DNA of 24,992 nucleotides from Ruminococcaceae bacterium UBA7147 (GCA_002491825.1 DKWR01000007.1:2884-27875); one strand, 5' to 3'; counted from the first letter of the stretch, positions 1 through 7,701 are shown. Numbers and translations: made by a program. Notes: generated by a model not told the origin, from the sequence alone.

Positions 1-25
1 GACGTGTGGGAACCCGTCCCCTACG
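1..25 (-). repeat. REP-like GTAG hairpin, copy 1 (cut by window edge)
   Basis: Read on the minus strand it begins CGTAG, then GGGACGGG, a loop, and CGTC at the window edge. The expected closing arm CGTCCC is cut off. It belongs to the same subfamily as the copies at 135-162 and 24869-24898. It lies downstream of the 3' end of uvrC, as REP elements usually do. Confidence 0.6.
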
Positions 26-80
26 AAATGTTTGTTGTTCTCTATAACGACAGTTTTATCGGTAAAGTTTGATTGCCACT

Positions 81-107
81 GCGGACACGTCACGCCGTGT
101 CCCTACG
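81..107 (-). repeat. REP-like GTAG hairpin, copy 2
   Basis: On the minus strand the foot CGTAG is followed by arm GGACACG, a six-base loop and arm CGTGTCC. It differs at one position from the copy at 24926-24952. It faces copy 3 across a 27-base spacer, foot to foot, forming an inverted pair like a BIME. Confidence 0.7.
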
Positions 108-134
108 ACTAAAAACAAACGTTTCCTGTATTGC

Positions 135-162
135 CGTAGGGGACGGCATCCCTGACGTCCCG
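135..162 (+). repeat. REP-like GTAG hairpin, copy 3
   Basis: On the plus strand CGTAG precedes arm GGGACG, a loop containing TCCC, and closing arm CGTCCC. The loop TCCC could also pair with the first GGGA, so two alternative folds exist. It is closely related to the copy at 24869-24898. Confidence 0.7.
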
Positions 163-240
163 AAACGTTACATATAATATCAACTTAAAATTCAGGCTAC
201 AATTTTCTCCAAACAAACTGGCTTTTCCACTCGATTTGCG

Positions 241-257
241 AGCCGAGGCACTCGGCT
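241..257. other. Perfect 7-bp hairpin downstream of uvrC
   Basis: AGCCGAG, a three-base loop, then CTCGGCT, about 17 bases past the uvrC stop. There is no T-run after it on the minus strand, so it is not a standard intrinsic terminator. It could be a transcript 3' end-stabilising hairpin. No GTAG foot is present, so it is not counted with the REP family. Confidence 0.4.
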
Positions 258-273
258 AAATTATCGTTTATCA

Positions 274-2121
274 TTATACTCTCGTCTGACTTTCGTCCTC
301 GCCGTGAAAATATCTGTAAACCGCAAGTGCACTGTCCTTCGTCATTTTCGGAGCGTTTTCAAGCTCCGTTAAATCTGCCTTTGAAATATTGTCAATCGTT
401 CTGAAATATTTTAACAGCGACTTTGCTCTCACTTCTCCCACGCCGTCAATATTCGTAAGCGAGCTTTTAAAGGTGTTTTTACTCCTGCGAGCGTGGTGGT
501 AGCCGATTGCAAAGCGGTGAACTTCGTCCTGCATTTTGCTTAAAAACGTAAAAAGCGCACGCTTTGAGCTGATTGCAATCTCTCCGCCGTCGCCTGTTAC
601 GGCACGTGTGCGGTGTTTGTCGTCCTTTACCATACCGAAAAGAGGAACGCTTATGTTCATTCTTTCAAGCACCTGCTTTACAGCCGCAACCTGTCCCTTA
701 CCGCCGTCAAGCAAAATTAAGTCGGGGAGCTTTCCGAAGCCCTCGGTTTTGTCCTCTGCTTTATAGTATTCATCAAATCGGCGTGAAATAACCTCCGCCA
801 TTGACGCATAGTCGTCCTGTCCCTCAAAGCCTTTGATTTTGAACTTTTTATACGCCGATTTCAGCGGCTTGCCGTTTTTGTAGACTATCATTCCTGCGAC
901 GTTTTCCGTTCCGGCAAGGTTTGAAATATCGTAGGATTCGATATATTCGGGCAGTTTTTCAAGTCCGAGAGTTTCTTTCAGTTCTTCGAGCACGCCGTAT
1001 TCACGCACTGTTGCGCCCTTTTTCTGTGCAAGCGCTTCGGCGGCGTTTGAGCGGCACATTGAAACAAGCTGTGCCTGCTCTCCCCTTTGCGGAACGGTTA
1101 CGTTAACCTTATTGCCACGCTTTTCACTCAGCCACTGTGCAATTGCTTCTATTCCGTCAAATTCCGTATCAAGCGCAATATTTTTCGGAACGTCGTTTCT
1201 GATTGTGTAGTAACTGAGCAGAAATTCCTCGTATTCGCTCTCGCTGTCGCCGCTGTCAAAAATAAAGCTCTCTCTGTCAAACAGTCTGCCGCCCTCAAAG
1301 CGGAAAACCTGAAAGCAGATTTTTCCGTCGTCGGTAAAGCTTGCAATAACATCCTCGTCAAGCACCTTATTTGCAACAACCTTTTGCTTTTCTCCCATTT
1401 TTTTTACCGCATTTATCTTATCACGGATTCTTGCGGCACGCTCAAATTCAAGATTTTCTGCGGCTTCCTCCATTTGTGCGGTAAGCTGTTTGATTGAGTT
1501 TGACGAGCCGCCCTTTAAAAAGTCAAGCGCCTGTGCAAGGCTTTCCCTGTAATCCTTTAGCTTTACCCTGCCTGTACAGGGCGCCATACACTGCTTTATG
1601 TGGTAGTTAAGGCAAGGTCTGCCCTTGCGGAAATCCTGCGGAAAGCGTCTGTTGCAGGTCGGGAGCATAAAAATCTTGTTAGCCTCCTCAACTGCACTTT
1701 TGACGTAATAACTGCTCTTGTACGGCCCGATATACTGCGCACCGTCGTCCTTTTTTTGCAGAACATACGAAAGCCTGCCCCAGTCGCCCGAGCTTACCCT
1801 TATATAGCTGTAGCCCTTGTCGTCCTTGAGCAGAATGTTGTACTTCGGCGTGTGCTGTTTGATAAGACTGCACTCAAGGATAAGTGCCTCAAATTCACTG
1901 TCGGTGATGATATATTCAAAATCGTCAACATTGTCAACCATTCTGCGCACCTTTTCGGCGTGATTGTTCTGTGAGCCGAAATACTGGCTGACACGGTTTT
2001 TGAGTGCCTTTGCCTTGCCGATATATATAATTTCTCCGCTCTTATCGTGCATAATATAAACGCCCGGCAAAAGCGGCAGTGCCATTGCCTTTTTGCGCAG
2101 TTCCTGCATTTTAGGATTCAT
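274..2121 (-). CDS. uvrC: Excinuclease ABC subunit UvrC
   Basis: UvrC is the dual-incision nuclease of nucleotide excision repair; it is recruited by the UvrB-DNA complex and cuts on both sides of the lesion. The 615 residues match the usual family length of about 600. The GIY-YIG nuclease is N-terminal, with GVYIM near residue 20 and YIGKAKALKNRV near 33-44. A UVR motif (EEAAENLEFERAARIRDKI) lies near 220. The RNase H-like half begins around ESYDISNLAGTENVAG. The C-terminal helix-hairpin-helix is visible as LTNIDGVGEVRAKSLLKYF. The ATG at 2121 follows a GGTGG ribosome binding site. The gene lies 71 bases behind ptsH with a terminator between them and no obvious promoter of its own, so read-through from ptsH is likely. 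Confidence 0.97.
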   Translation of the reverse strand: MNPKMQELRKKAMALPLLPGVYIMHDKSGEIIYIGKAKALKNRVSQYFGSQNNHAEKVRRMVDNVDDFEYIITDSEFEALILECSLIKQHTPKYNILLKDDKGYSYIRVSSGDWGRLSYVLQKKDDGAQYIGPYKSSYYVKSAVEEANKIFMLPTCNRRFPQDFRKGRPCLNYHIKQCMAPCTGRVKLKDYRESLAQALDFLKGGSSNSIKQLTAQMEEAAENLEFERAARIRDKINAVKKMGEKQKVVANKVLDEDVIASFTDDGKICFQVFRFEGGRLFDRESFIFDSGDSESEYEEFLLSYYTIRNDVPKNIALDTEFDGIEAIAQWLSEKRGNKVNVTVPQRGEQAQLVSMCRSNAAEALAQKKGATVREYGVLEELKETLGLEKLPEYIESYDISNLAGTENVAGMIVYKNGKPLKSAYKKFKIKGFEGQDDYASMAEVISRRFDEYYKAEDKTEGFGKLPDLILLDGGKGQVAAVKQVLERMNISVPLFGMVKDDKHRTRAVTGDGGEIAISSKRALFTFLSKMQDEVHRFAIGYHHARRSKNTFKSSLTNIDGVGEVRAKSLLKYFRTIDNISKADLTELENAPKMTKDSALAVYRYFHGEDESQTRV

Positions 2122-2145
2122 AATTTCACCACCTGAATTAAAAAC

Positions 2146-2169
2146 AAAAAAGGGCGGATAATTCCGCCC
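2146..2169 (-). terminator. Rho-independent terminator after ptsH
   Basis: On the minus strand GGGCGGA, a short AT loop and TCCGCCC are followed by TTTTTTG. It lies between the HPr stop and the uvrC start, so it should reduce transcription into uvrC. Confidence 0.85.
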
Positions 2170-2192
2170 AAAAATATGCTGTGAGTTTACAA

Positions 2193-2456
2193 TTATTCAG
2201 TAAAACCTGATTCTACGAGAGCAACAAGACCTTCAACTGCGTCGGTTTCGTCCGAACCGTCAGCAATAATCTTGATTGTTGTTCCGCCGATAATACCGAG
2301 TGAAAGTACGCCAAGAAGACTCTTTGCGTTAACACGGCGCTCTTCCTTCTCAACCCAGATTGTTGACTTGTACTCGTTAGCTTTCTGGATAAAGAAAGTT
2401 GCCGGGCGAGCGTGTAAGCCGGCTTTGTTCTGAACTAAAACTTCCTTAACATACAT
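2193..2456 (-). CDS. ptsH: Phosphocarrier protein HPr
   Basis: HPr relays phosphate from enzyme I to sugar-specific EIIA domains of the phosphotransferase system; in Firmicutes it also acts as a regulator when HPr kinase phosphorylates Ser46. Starting at the ATG at 2456 gives 87 residues, the usual size. This start places the active-site histidine exactly at position 15 (AGLHARPA) and the regulatory serine exactly at 46 (NAKSLLGVLSLG). The presence of His15 excludes the Crh paralogue. A GAGAGGG ribosome binding site lies 8 bases upstream of this ATG; an in-frame start 21 bases further upstream is less likely. It has its own near-consensus promoter and a strong terminator, so it appears to be mainly monocistronic. 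Enzyme I is not next to it. Confidence 0.96.
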   Translation of the reverse strand: MYVKEVLVQNKAGLHARPATFFIQKANEYKSTIWVEKEERRVNAKSLLGVLSLGIIGGTTIKIIADGSDETDAVEGLVALVESGFTE

Positions 2457-2523
2457 TTTGAAAACCCTCTCTGACATATTAAAATTTAAACCGAAAAAAC
2501 CTTAAAGGCTTGATTTAATACAT

Positions 2524-2552
2524 ATTATAATCTTTTTTATTATCAAGGTCAA
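2524..2552 (-). promoter_or_regulatory. SigA-type promoter of ptsH
   Basis: On the minus strand TTGACC (2552-2547), a 17-base spacer and TATAAT (2529-2524). One mismatch to consensus. The resulting 5' leader is about 60 bases long. Confidence 0.85.
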
Positions 2553-2591
2553 TACGCTAAAATATTTTCGTATTAATATTCACTTGAGGAC

Positions 2592-2630
2592 AAAAAAACA
2601 AATCGTTTCTTGTGCAATTTTACAAGATTT
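2592..2630 (-). terminator. Candidate terminator after trmD
   Basis: On the minus strand AAATC-TTGT pairs with ACAA-GA...GATTT around an 8-base loop, with a small bulge, and is followed by a run of seven T. The stem is AT-rich and interrupted, so it is weak. Its place at the end of the recO-mutS2-rimM-trmD run supports it. Confidence 0.4.
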
Positions 2631-2661
2631 GAGTAAAATTTTCATACATAAATACCGAATA

Positions 2662-3345
2662 TCAGTTATTCTCAAGCAAATCGGGGCGTTTTTGCTTTGT
2701 GACTTCAAGGCTTTTTTCTTTGCGCCATTTCTCAATATTTGCGTGGTGACCGCTCAAAAGCACCTCGGGTACTTCAAGCCCTCTCCACTCTGACGGCTTT
2801 GTGTACTGCGGATATTCCAGTAGTCCGTTGAAGTGGCTCTCCTCGGTAAAGCACTCGTTGTTTGAAAGCACTCCGGGAACCATTCTTGCAAGTGCGTCGG
2901 CAAACACCATTGCAGGCAGCTCGCCTCCCGTCAGCACATAGTCGCCAATTGAGATTTCCTCGTCGATAAAGGTATCTAAAAGCCGCTGGTCAACACCCTC
3001 GTAGTGACCGCAGAGGATACATATGTTTTCAATTTCCGAAAGCTCTCTTAAACGCTTTTGCGTAAGCGTTTTGCCCTGCGGCGACATATAGACAAAATGC
3101 GGCTTTTTGCCTGTCTGCTTGCAAATATCTTCAAAGCAAAGGGCAATCGGCTCGGCTTTCATAAGCATACCCATTCCGCCGCCGTAGGGAGTATCGTCAA
3201 CTCGCCTGTGCTTGTCAAACGCATAGTCACGAAGCTGGTGGCAGACAATTTCAATTGCTCCGCTCTTCTGTGCCCTGCCGATTATGCTCTCGTTTAACAC
3301 AGGCTCGAACATTTCGGGGAATAAGGTTATTATGTCAATCCTCAT
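2662..3345 (-). CDS. trmD: tRNA (guanine37-N1)-methyltransferase TrmD
   Basis: TrmD transfers a methyl group from S-adenosylmethionine to N1 of G37 in tRNAs, which prevents +1 frameshifting. Family motifs of the trefoil-knot SAM pocket are clear: MRIDIITLFPEMF at the N-terminus, the glycine-rich YGGGMGMLM, LCGHYEGVDQR, and IGDYVLTGGELPAMV. A TTG lies two codons upstream, but the ATG at 3345 is preferred: AAAGGA sits 10 bases before it, and MRID is the canonical start. The length is then 227 residues. The start codon overlaps the end of rimM by 11 bases, so translation is probably coupled. rplS, the usual next gene, is not here; the next gene on this strand is ptsH. Confidence 0.96.
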   Translation of the reverse strand: MRIDIITLFPEMFEPVLNESIIGRAQKSGAIEIVCHQLRDYAFDKHRRVDDTPYGGGMGMLMKAEPIALCFEDICKQTGKKPHFVYMSPQGKTLTQKRLRELSEIENICILCGHYEGVDQRLLDTFIDEEISIGDYVLTGGELPAMVFADALARMVPGVLSNNECFTEESHFNGLLEYPQYTKPSEWRGLEVPEVLLSGHHANIEKWRKEKSLEVTKQKRPDLLENN

Positions 3346-3850
3346 CGTCAAATATTCCTTTCATCGGGTGAACAAGCACAAAGCCGCCGTCAACGTTAAT
3401 TTCCTCAACGACCTCGTCAATAACAGGTGCAAGATACTTTTTATTATTACTGTCGGTGATTTCGTAAACATCGTTCGCACCCGTACGCAGAACATCGGTT
3501 AGCTTGCCGTACACAGTGCCGTTTTCAGCGTCCTTTACCTCAAGTCCGATTAAATCCTGAACAAAGTTTACGCCCTCGTCAAGAGTAATGTCATCACGGT
3601 TGATATAGACAATTTTCCCTCTGAATTTTTCAGCTTCTTCTATTGTATCAACCCCCTTGATTTTGGCAAGGGTTATGTTCTTGTGAGGGCGTGATTTTAC
3701 TTCAATAAAGTTCTGTCCTTTTTCGTCAAGATACAGCTTTTTAAAGGCGCATAAAAACTCCGGGGAATCGCACCAAGGCTCAATTCTGACTTCACCCTTT
3801 ATGCCGTGAGTACCGACGATTTTTCCCGAATCAAGGTATTGCTTTTTCAT
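3335..3850 (-). CDS. rimM: Ribosome maturation factor RimM
   Basis: RimM binds S19 and assists maturation of the 30S head. The 171 residues are typical. The N-terminal RimM domain has the hallmark GKIVGTHGIKGEVRIEPW, and the C-terminal PRC-barrel half runs through EVKDAENGTVYGKLTDVL and KYLAPVIDEVV. The ATG at 3850 follows GGAG with a 7-base spacer. It overlaps trmD and lies 21 bases behind mutS2, within one transcription unit. In most Firmicutes rimM follows rpsP and khpA; in this window those genes are about 10 kb away on the opposite strand. Confidence 0.95.
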   Translation of the reverse strand: MKKQYLDSGKIVGTHGIKGEVRIEPWCDSPEFLCAFKKLYLDEKGQNFIEVKSRPHKNITLAKIKGVDTIEEAEKFRGKIVYINRDDITLDEGVNFVQDLIGLEVKDAENGTVYGKLTDVLRTGANDVYEITDSNNKKYLAPVIDEVVEEINVDGGFVLVHPMKGIFDDED

Positions 3851-3871
3851 ACTTCTGCTCCATTCCTGCGT

Positions 3872-6235
3872 TTATTTCAGCTCAACAATCGTTACGCCGT
3901 CCTCGCCCTCGCCGAACACACCGAGGCGGTGGCTCTTGACCGCTTTGTTTGACTTCAGATATTGATTGATTTCCCTACGAAGAACACCCGTCCCTTTTCC
4001 GTGGATAATCGTGATTTTGCTTACGCCCGATAAAACGGCGTTGTCAATTGCCTTGTCAACAATATTTACTGCATCAAACGCAGTTTCACCCCTTACGTCA
4101 ACCTCTGTTTCGGGGCGGACGTCCATTCTGCTAGGAACATTCCGCCTGCTCGGGAACTGATTTGCAGCAGGCTTGTTCTGCGATTTTAACAACCTCAGGT
4201 TTTTAATGTCAACTCTTGTTTTTATAATTCCTGCCTGTACAAGCACAAGTCCCTCTTTGTTGGGCGGTGCAAGTACGGTTGCATTTTTGTCAATATCGTA
4301 AATCAGCACGCTGTCACCGACCTTAAGCGGTCGGGGCAGTTTATACTCCTCATTTGGCGTTTTCTTCGCCTGAATCGGGTCTGCTTGCGCCTCCATTTTG
4401 TCAATGTCACGTTTCAGTTTTGAACGAGCCTCGGCACTCATTTCCTTTGCTTTTCTCGCCTTTTCAAGCTCCTCAACAAGTGCGTCAGCCTGCGCCCTTG
4501 TCTTTGAAATTATGCGCTGAGCCTCCTGCTTTGCACGCTCAATTTCACGCTCTGCATCTTTCTTTGCTTTGAGCATTTCGTTTTCGGCTTTCTGCTTTTC
4601 GGTGTTTGCCTTTGCAGTGAGCCTGTTTGCGTTTTCAAGCTGTTTTTCAAGGCTCTGTCTGCGCTTTTCGAGCTTTTCAACAACATCCTCAAACTGTCTG
4701 CTCTCGGAAGAAACAAGCTCCTGCGCCCTGTCAACGATTTCAGAGTCCATTCCGAGCCTTTTTGAAATTGCAAAGGCATTACTTTTTCCGGGTACGCCGA
4801 TTAAAAGTCTGTAGGTCGGCTTGAGCGTTGCAACGTCAAATTCGCAACAGCCGTTTTCTACTCCCTCTGTACGCAGTGCAAATTCCTTTAGCTCTGCATA
4901 ATGAGTGGTTGACGCGATTTTTGCGTGGCGTGTGCGAAGTTTTTCAAGAATTGCAATAGCAAGCGCCGCACCCTCAACAGGGTCCGTTCCTGCTCCAAGC
5001 TCGTCAATAAGGCAAAGCGAACCTGCGTTTGCAAGCTTGATAATCTGAATAATATTAGTCATATGCGCCGAAAAGGTTGACAACGACTGCTCAATGCTCT
5101 GCTCGTCACCTATATCGACAAGCACACGTCTGAAAACCGACAGTTCGCTGTTGTCGGCGCAAGGAACTAAAAGTCCGCACATAGCCATAAGCGTAAGCAA
5201 GCCGAGCGTTTTAAGAGTTACCGTTTTACCGCCCGTATTCGGTCCTGTGATTACGAGTGTATCAAAGGATTTTCCGAGTACGATGTCAACAGGAACAACC
5301 TTGTCCTTGTCAATCAACGGATGCCTTGCCTGCTTGATGTCAACAATACCCCTGTCGTTCATAATCGGCATTGACGCTTTCATTGAATACGCAAGGTCAG
5401 CCTTGGCAAAAATAAGGTTGAGATTTGCAAGGTTTTCGTAGCTTCTGATTATAGTATCGGCAAAGTCGCCTGCGCTTGCCGACAATTCGAAGAGGATTCG
5501 CTCGATTTCCTCCTCCTCTTTTGATTTCAGCATTTTAATATCGTTGTTTGCCTGCACAACGCCCATTGGCTCAATAAATACAGTCGCACCGCTCGACGAG
5601 GTATCGTGCACAAGTCCGGGCACGTTGTTACGGCATTCGCTTCTTACAGGCACAACATACCGTCCGTCACGCTGGGTAACAATAGCGTCCTGAAGATACT
5701 TTATGTATGTTGAGCTGTGGATAATTTTGTCGAGCACCTCTCTCGCCTTTGAAGACGCAGTGCGGATTTTTCGGCGAATATCCGACAAGGCAGTGCTTGC
5801 GCTGTCGGCAATTTCGTCCTCGCTCAAAATTGCAGAGGTGATTTTTTCCTCAAGAAACTTATTGGAAATTAATCCGCTGAAATAAATATCGAGCGCAGTT
5901 TCGGTGTTTGCAAATCTTGAGTGCCACTCCTTGACGGTGCGGATTATTCTTAATGTCTGCGCAATTCTTAAAAGCTCGCCTGTTGAAAGACAGCCGCCTG
6001 CCTGTGCACGTCTTAGTTGATTTGCGCAGTTTGCCGCTCCGCCGAATGACGGCGCACCGAATTTTCCGCTTAACACAACTGCGTCATCGGTCTGCTTTAA
6101 AAGGAGCTGAACTTTTTTCAAATCGAACTGCGGTTCTAATTTAAGTGCCATTTCACGGGCATCTTCAATGTTTGTTCTGCCCGCAAGGCGTTCAAGTATT
6201 TTATCAAGTTCAAGTGTTTTGTAATGTCTGTTCAT
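3872..6235 (-). CDS. mutS2: MutS2 family protein (endonuclease MutS2 / RqcU-like)
   Basis: MutS2 is a MutS-like ATPase without the mismatch-recognition domain. Family members suppress recombination, and in Bacillus they rescue collided ribosomes. The 787 residues are the expected length. Walker A is GPNTGGKT at 331-338 and Walker B with the signature is CLIDELGAGTDPVEG near 410. A highly charged coiled coil spans about 510-625. The C-terminal Smr domain shows VDVRGETAFDAV and the HGKGTGVLR loop near 747. The ATG at 6235 uses AAGGA, which overlaps the recO stop region; the intergenic gap is 9 bases, so the two are cotranscribed. Confidence 0.96.
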   Translation of the reverse strand: MNRHYKTLELDKILERLAGRTNIEDAREMALKLEPQFDLKKVQLLLKQTDDAVVLSGKFGAPSFGGAANCANQLRRAQAGGCLSTGELLRIAQTLRIIRTVKEWHSRFANTETALDIYFSGLISNKFLEEKITSAILSEDEIADSASTALSDIRRKIRTASSKAREVLDKIIHSSTYIKYLQDAIVTQRDGRYVVPVRSECRNNVPGLVHDTSSSGATVFIEPMGVVQANNDIKMLKSKEEEEIERILFELSASAGDFADTIIRSYENLANLNLIFAKADLAYSMKASMPIMNDRGIVDIKQARHPLIDKDKVVPVDIVLGKSFDTLVITGPNTGGKTVTLKTLGLLTLMAMCGLLVPCADNSELSVFRRVLVDIGDEQSIEQSLSTFSAHMTNIIQIIKLANAGSLCLIDELGAGTDPVEGAALAIAILEKLRTRHAKIASTTHYAELKEFALRTEGVENGCCEFDVATLKPTYRLLIGVPGKSNAFAISKRLGMDSEIVDRAQELVSSESRQFEDVVEKLEKRRQSLEKQLENANRLTAKANTEKQKAENEMLKAKKDAEREIERAKQEAQRIISKTRAQADALVEELEKARKAKEMSAEARSKLKRDIDKMEAQADPIQAKKTPNEEYKLPRPLKVGDSVLIYDIDKNATVLAPPNKEGLVLVQAGIIKTRVDIKNLRLLKSQNKPAANQFPSRRNVPSRMDVRPETEVDVRGETAFDAVNIVDKAIDNAVLSGVSKITIIHGKGTGVLRREINQYLKSNKAVKSHRLGVFGEGEDGVTIVELK

Positions 6236-6244
6236 AATTTATCC

Positions 6245-6988
6245 TTAACTTATCATTTTGTAAAATGTCAATGTTTTGAAATCCTTTTCAAATCTGTATT
6301 TTAAATAGCTTTCGCTTGCCTGATTGAGCACCTCAAGCCCCTGTTCTGAAAGCGAAAACGAAAACAGTTTGTCATCATCTGCATAAACAGTATGCCGCAA
6401 AGCAGTGAGCGTTGAGGGGTTAAGCTCAATCGCAATTTCGCCGTTTTTATTATGACAGGCGGCACATTCAAGCATACCGATTTTAGGAAAAAAATACATT
6501 GTATCGGGACAGTATTCGCCGCACTCTCTGCACATTCGCAAGTCGGGCATATAGCCTGCCATACTTGCAAGGCGCATTTCAAAGCAAGGTTTTATAAGTT
6601 CTGCGCTCCGTTTTTCTTCGCCGAGCAGATAAAGCGAATTGAGAATAAGACTCAAAAAGGAATCAGCTTTCTGCTCTCTCGGGCAGATTGTCAGCGCAAG
6701 CTCGCAGAAATACTGCGCAAGGCACATTTTTTTGACGTCGTTTCTCAGCTTTGAAAAAATGCGGATAGTCTGTGCATCACCGATTATGTAGCTGTCCCGA
6801 CCCTTGTAAATTGTGAGTCGGGAATATGAAAGCAGCGAAGTTGAGGCGCACTTCTGATTTTTGATATTTTTTGCACCTCTGACAAACGCCTTTATTACGC
6901 CGTTGGATTTGGTAAGGGCAAAAACGAGCTTGTCCTGCTCACCGATATTCTGTTCCTTGATAATAAGTCCTTCCGTCCGGAATTTCAT
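6245..6988 (-). CDS. recO: DNA repair protein RecO
   Basis: RecO works with RecR to load RecA on SSB-coated single-stranded DNA. The protein has 247 residues. The N-terminal OB fold starts FRTEGLIIKEQNIGEQDKLV. The four-cysteine zinc site typical of Firmicutes RecO is visible as CRECGEYC followed by CAACH. The ATG at 6988 has a GGGAGG site 5 bases upstream. It overlaps the end of the small yqzL-like gene by 50 bases, the same neighbour relation as in Bacillus. Confidence 0.95.
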   Translation of the reverse strand: MKFRTEGLIIKEQNIGEQDKLVFALTKSNGVIKAFVRGAKNIKNQKCASTSLLSYSRLTIYKGRDSYIIGDAQTIRIFSKLRNDVKKMCLAQYFCELALTICPREQKADSFLSLILNSLYLLGEEKRSAELIKPCFEMRLASMAGYMPDLRMCRECGEYCPDTMYFFPKIGMLECAACHNKNGEIAIELNPSTLTALRHTVYADDDKLFSFSLSEQGLEVLNQASESYLKYRFEKDFKTLTFYKMIS

Positions 6989-7112
6989 CGGTTTCCTCCC
7001 TTAAAACGGTGTCAGCACCGGTGTCCTTTGCGTTCTGAATACTCTTGTAGCGAAGATAGTCAATAACGCTTCCCGTTGTAAAAAACGCCTGCCACATATA
7101 CCAGTCGTCCAT
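6939..7112 (-). CDS. yqzL: YqzL-like small protein
   Basis: A 57-codon gene beginning MDDWYMWQAFFTTGSVIDYL. It starts at the ATG at 7112 behind a strong GGAGGTG site and ends with TGA inside recO, in another frame. It is recognised by position (directly before recO) and by the pattern W-x-x-F-x-x-T-G-x-x-x-x-Y-L-x-[FY]-K, which resembles the N-terminus of Bacillus YqzL, a short protein of unknown function encoded between era and recO. The C-terminal third (GADTVLREETDEIPDGR) is polar and may be disordered. No catalytic residue or membrane segment is seen. The family assignment rests on recalled similarity and synteny, so it is probable rather than proven. Confidence 0.75.
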   Translation of the reverse strand: MDDWYMWQAFFTTGSVIDYLRYKSIQNAKDTGADTVLREETDEIPDGRTYYQGTEYR

Positions 7113-7123
7113 TTAAAACACCT

Positions 7124-7142
7124 CCGAAATTATTGTTTTCGG
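7124..7142 (-). other. Small hairpin overlapping the yqzL ribosome binding site
   Basis: On the minus strand CCGAAA, a 7-base AT loop, then TTTCGG, whose last bases run into the GGAGGTG site of the yqzL-like gene. If formed in RNA it would partly cover the site. It could also be a chance palindrome in AT-rich DNA. Confidence 0.3.
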
Positions 7143-7179
7143 ATAGTGTGGTTTTATATAAAGCAGATTTTGGATTTTT

Positions 7180-7674
7180 TTAATTATAGTAACAATCCAA
7201 ATCCCATTTGAGAGGATTGTTTGCTATGTATTCCCAAATTTTTAGATAATCGTTTTTATTGCGGATAATATGGTCGTGAAAGGATTTTTGCCAGATTTTA
7301 TTTTCAAAAGGTTCATATAAGCCTGATTTCACACCACTAATATAGTCTAAAGTTGTCACAGATTTTAATTCCTGCATAATCCTAGAAATCGTAGGGAACG
7401 ACCCCTGTGTCGTTCCTATGCTGTCAAACAAAAGTAATATGTGGATATGATTAGGCATAATTACGTAATTTTCAATATTGACTTTGTACATTTTTTCAAT
7501 ATTCAAAATACGGTTATCAACCTGTTTGCCAAACTCACTTAAAATCATTTTACCGCCCACAACATTTCCTAAAATATGCTTTTTATTTTGCGTGCACACT
7601 GTAAGAAAATATGCATTATTCCGGGAATAATCATAGCTTTTCAAACGTTGCGGTTTTCTATTAAAATAAGGCAA
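7180..7674 (-). CDS. REP-associated tyrosine transposase (RAYT, IS200-like Y1 family)
   Basis: A single-domain HUH nuclease/transposase of 164 residues. The HUH motif is PNHIHILLL (His76 and His78). The expected catalytic tyrosine is in the helix NKNDYLKIWEYIANNPLKW. The C-terminal KSFHDHIIRNKNDYL and NNPLKW blocks are typical of RAYTs. Known relatives bind and cut GTAG-footed REP hairpins in single-stranded DNA. The start is a TTG at 7674 with GAGGTG 7 bases upstream; no suitable ATG exists. The gene separates era and the GNAT gene from yqzL-recO, so it probably entered an ancestral era-yqzL-recO operon. No IS-type terminal inverted repeats flank it, but GTAG hairpins lie inside it and upstream. 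The frame is intact, so it may be active. Confidence 0.88.
   Translation of the reverse strand: MPYFNRKPQRLKSYDYSRNNAYFLTVCTQNKKHILGNVVGGKMILSEFGKQVDNRILNIEKMYKVNIENYVIMPNHIHILLLFDSIGTTQGSFPTISRIMQELKSVTTLDYISGVKSGLYEPFENKIWQKSFHDHIIRNKNDYLKIWEYIANNPLKWDLDCYYN
7390..7418 (+). repeat. REP-like GTAG hairpin, copy 4, inside the RAYT gene
   Basis: CGTAG, arm GGAACGAC, loop CCCTGT, arm GTCGTTCC, then TA. It lies in frame in the transposase gene and encodes residues 86-95 (IGTTQGSFPT) just after the HUH motif. Its 29 bases are the exact reverse complement of 7702-7730. Confidence 0.85.
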
Positions 7675-7701
7675 AATATCTCACCTCGGTATTTGAACCA
7701 T

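Noticed and set aside
1..162. The left-edge repeats as a CRISPR array
   Set aside because: The repeats are not identical, alternate in orientation and lack regular unique spacers of constant length; the GTAG-hairpin pattern explains them better.
1087..1497. A plus-strand frame of 136 codons inside uvrC
   Set aside because: It is fully antisense to uvrC, which has intact motifs along this region.
2500..2520. A CCTTTAAGG palindrome in the ptsH leader as an attenuator
   Set aside because: The stem would have only four pairs and a one-base loop, so it is not a credible hairpin.
7180..7674. The transposase as a complete IS200/IS605 element
   Set aside because: No tnpB or omega RNA region and no typical left-end and right-end structure were found; sequence blocks and GTAG hairpins fit a RAYT better.
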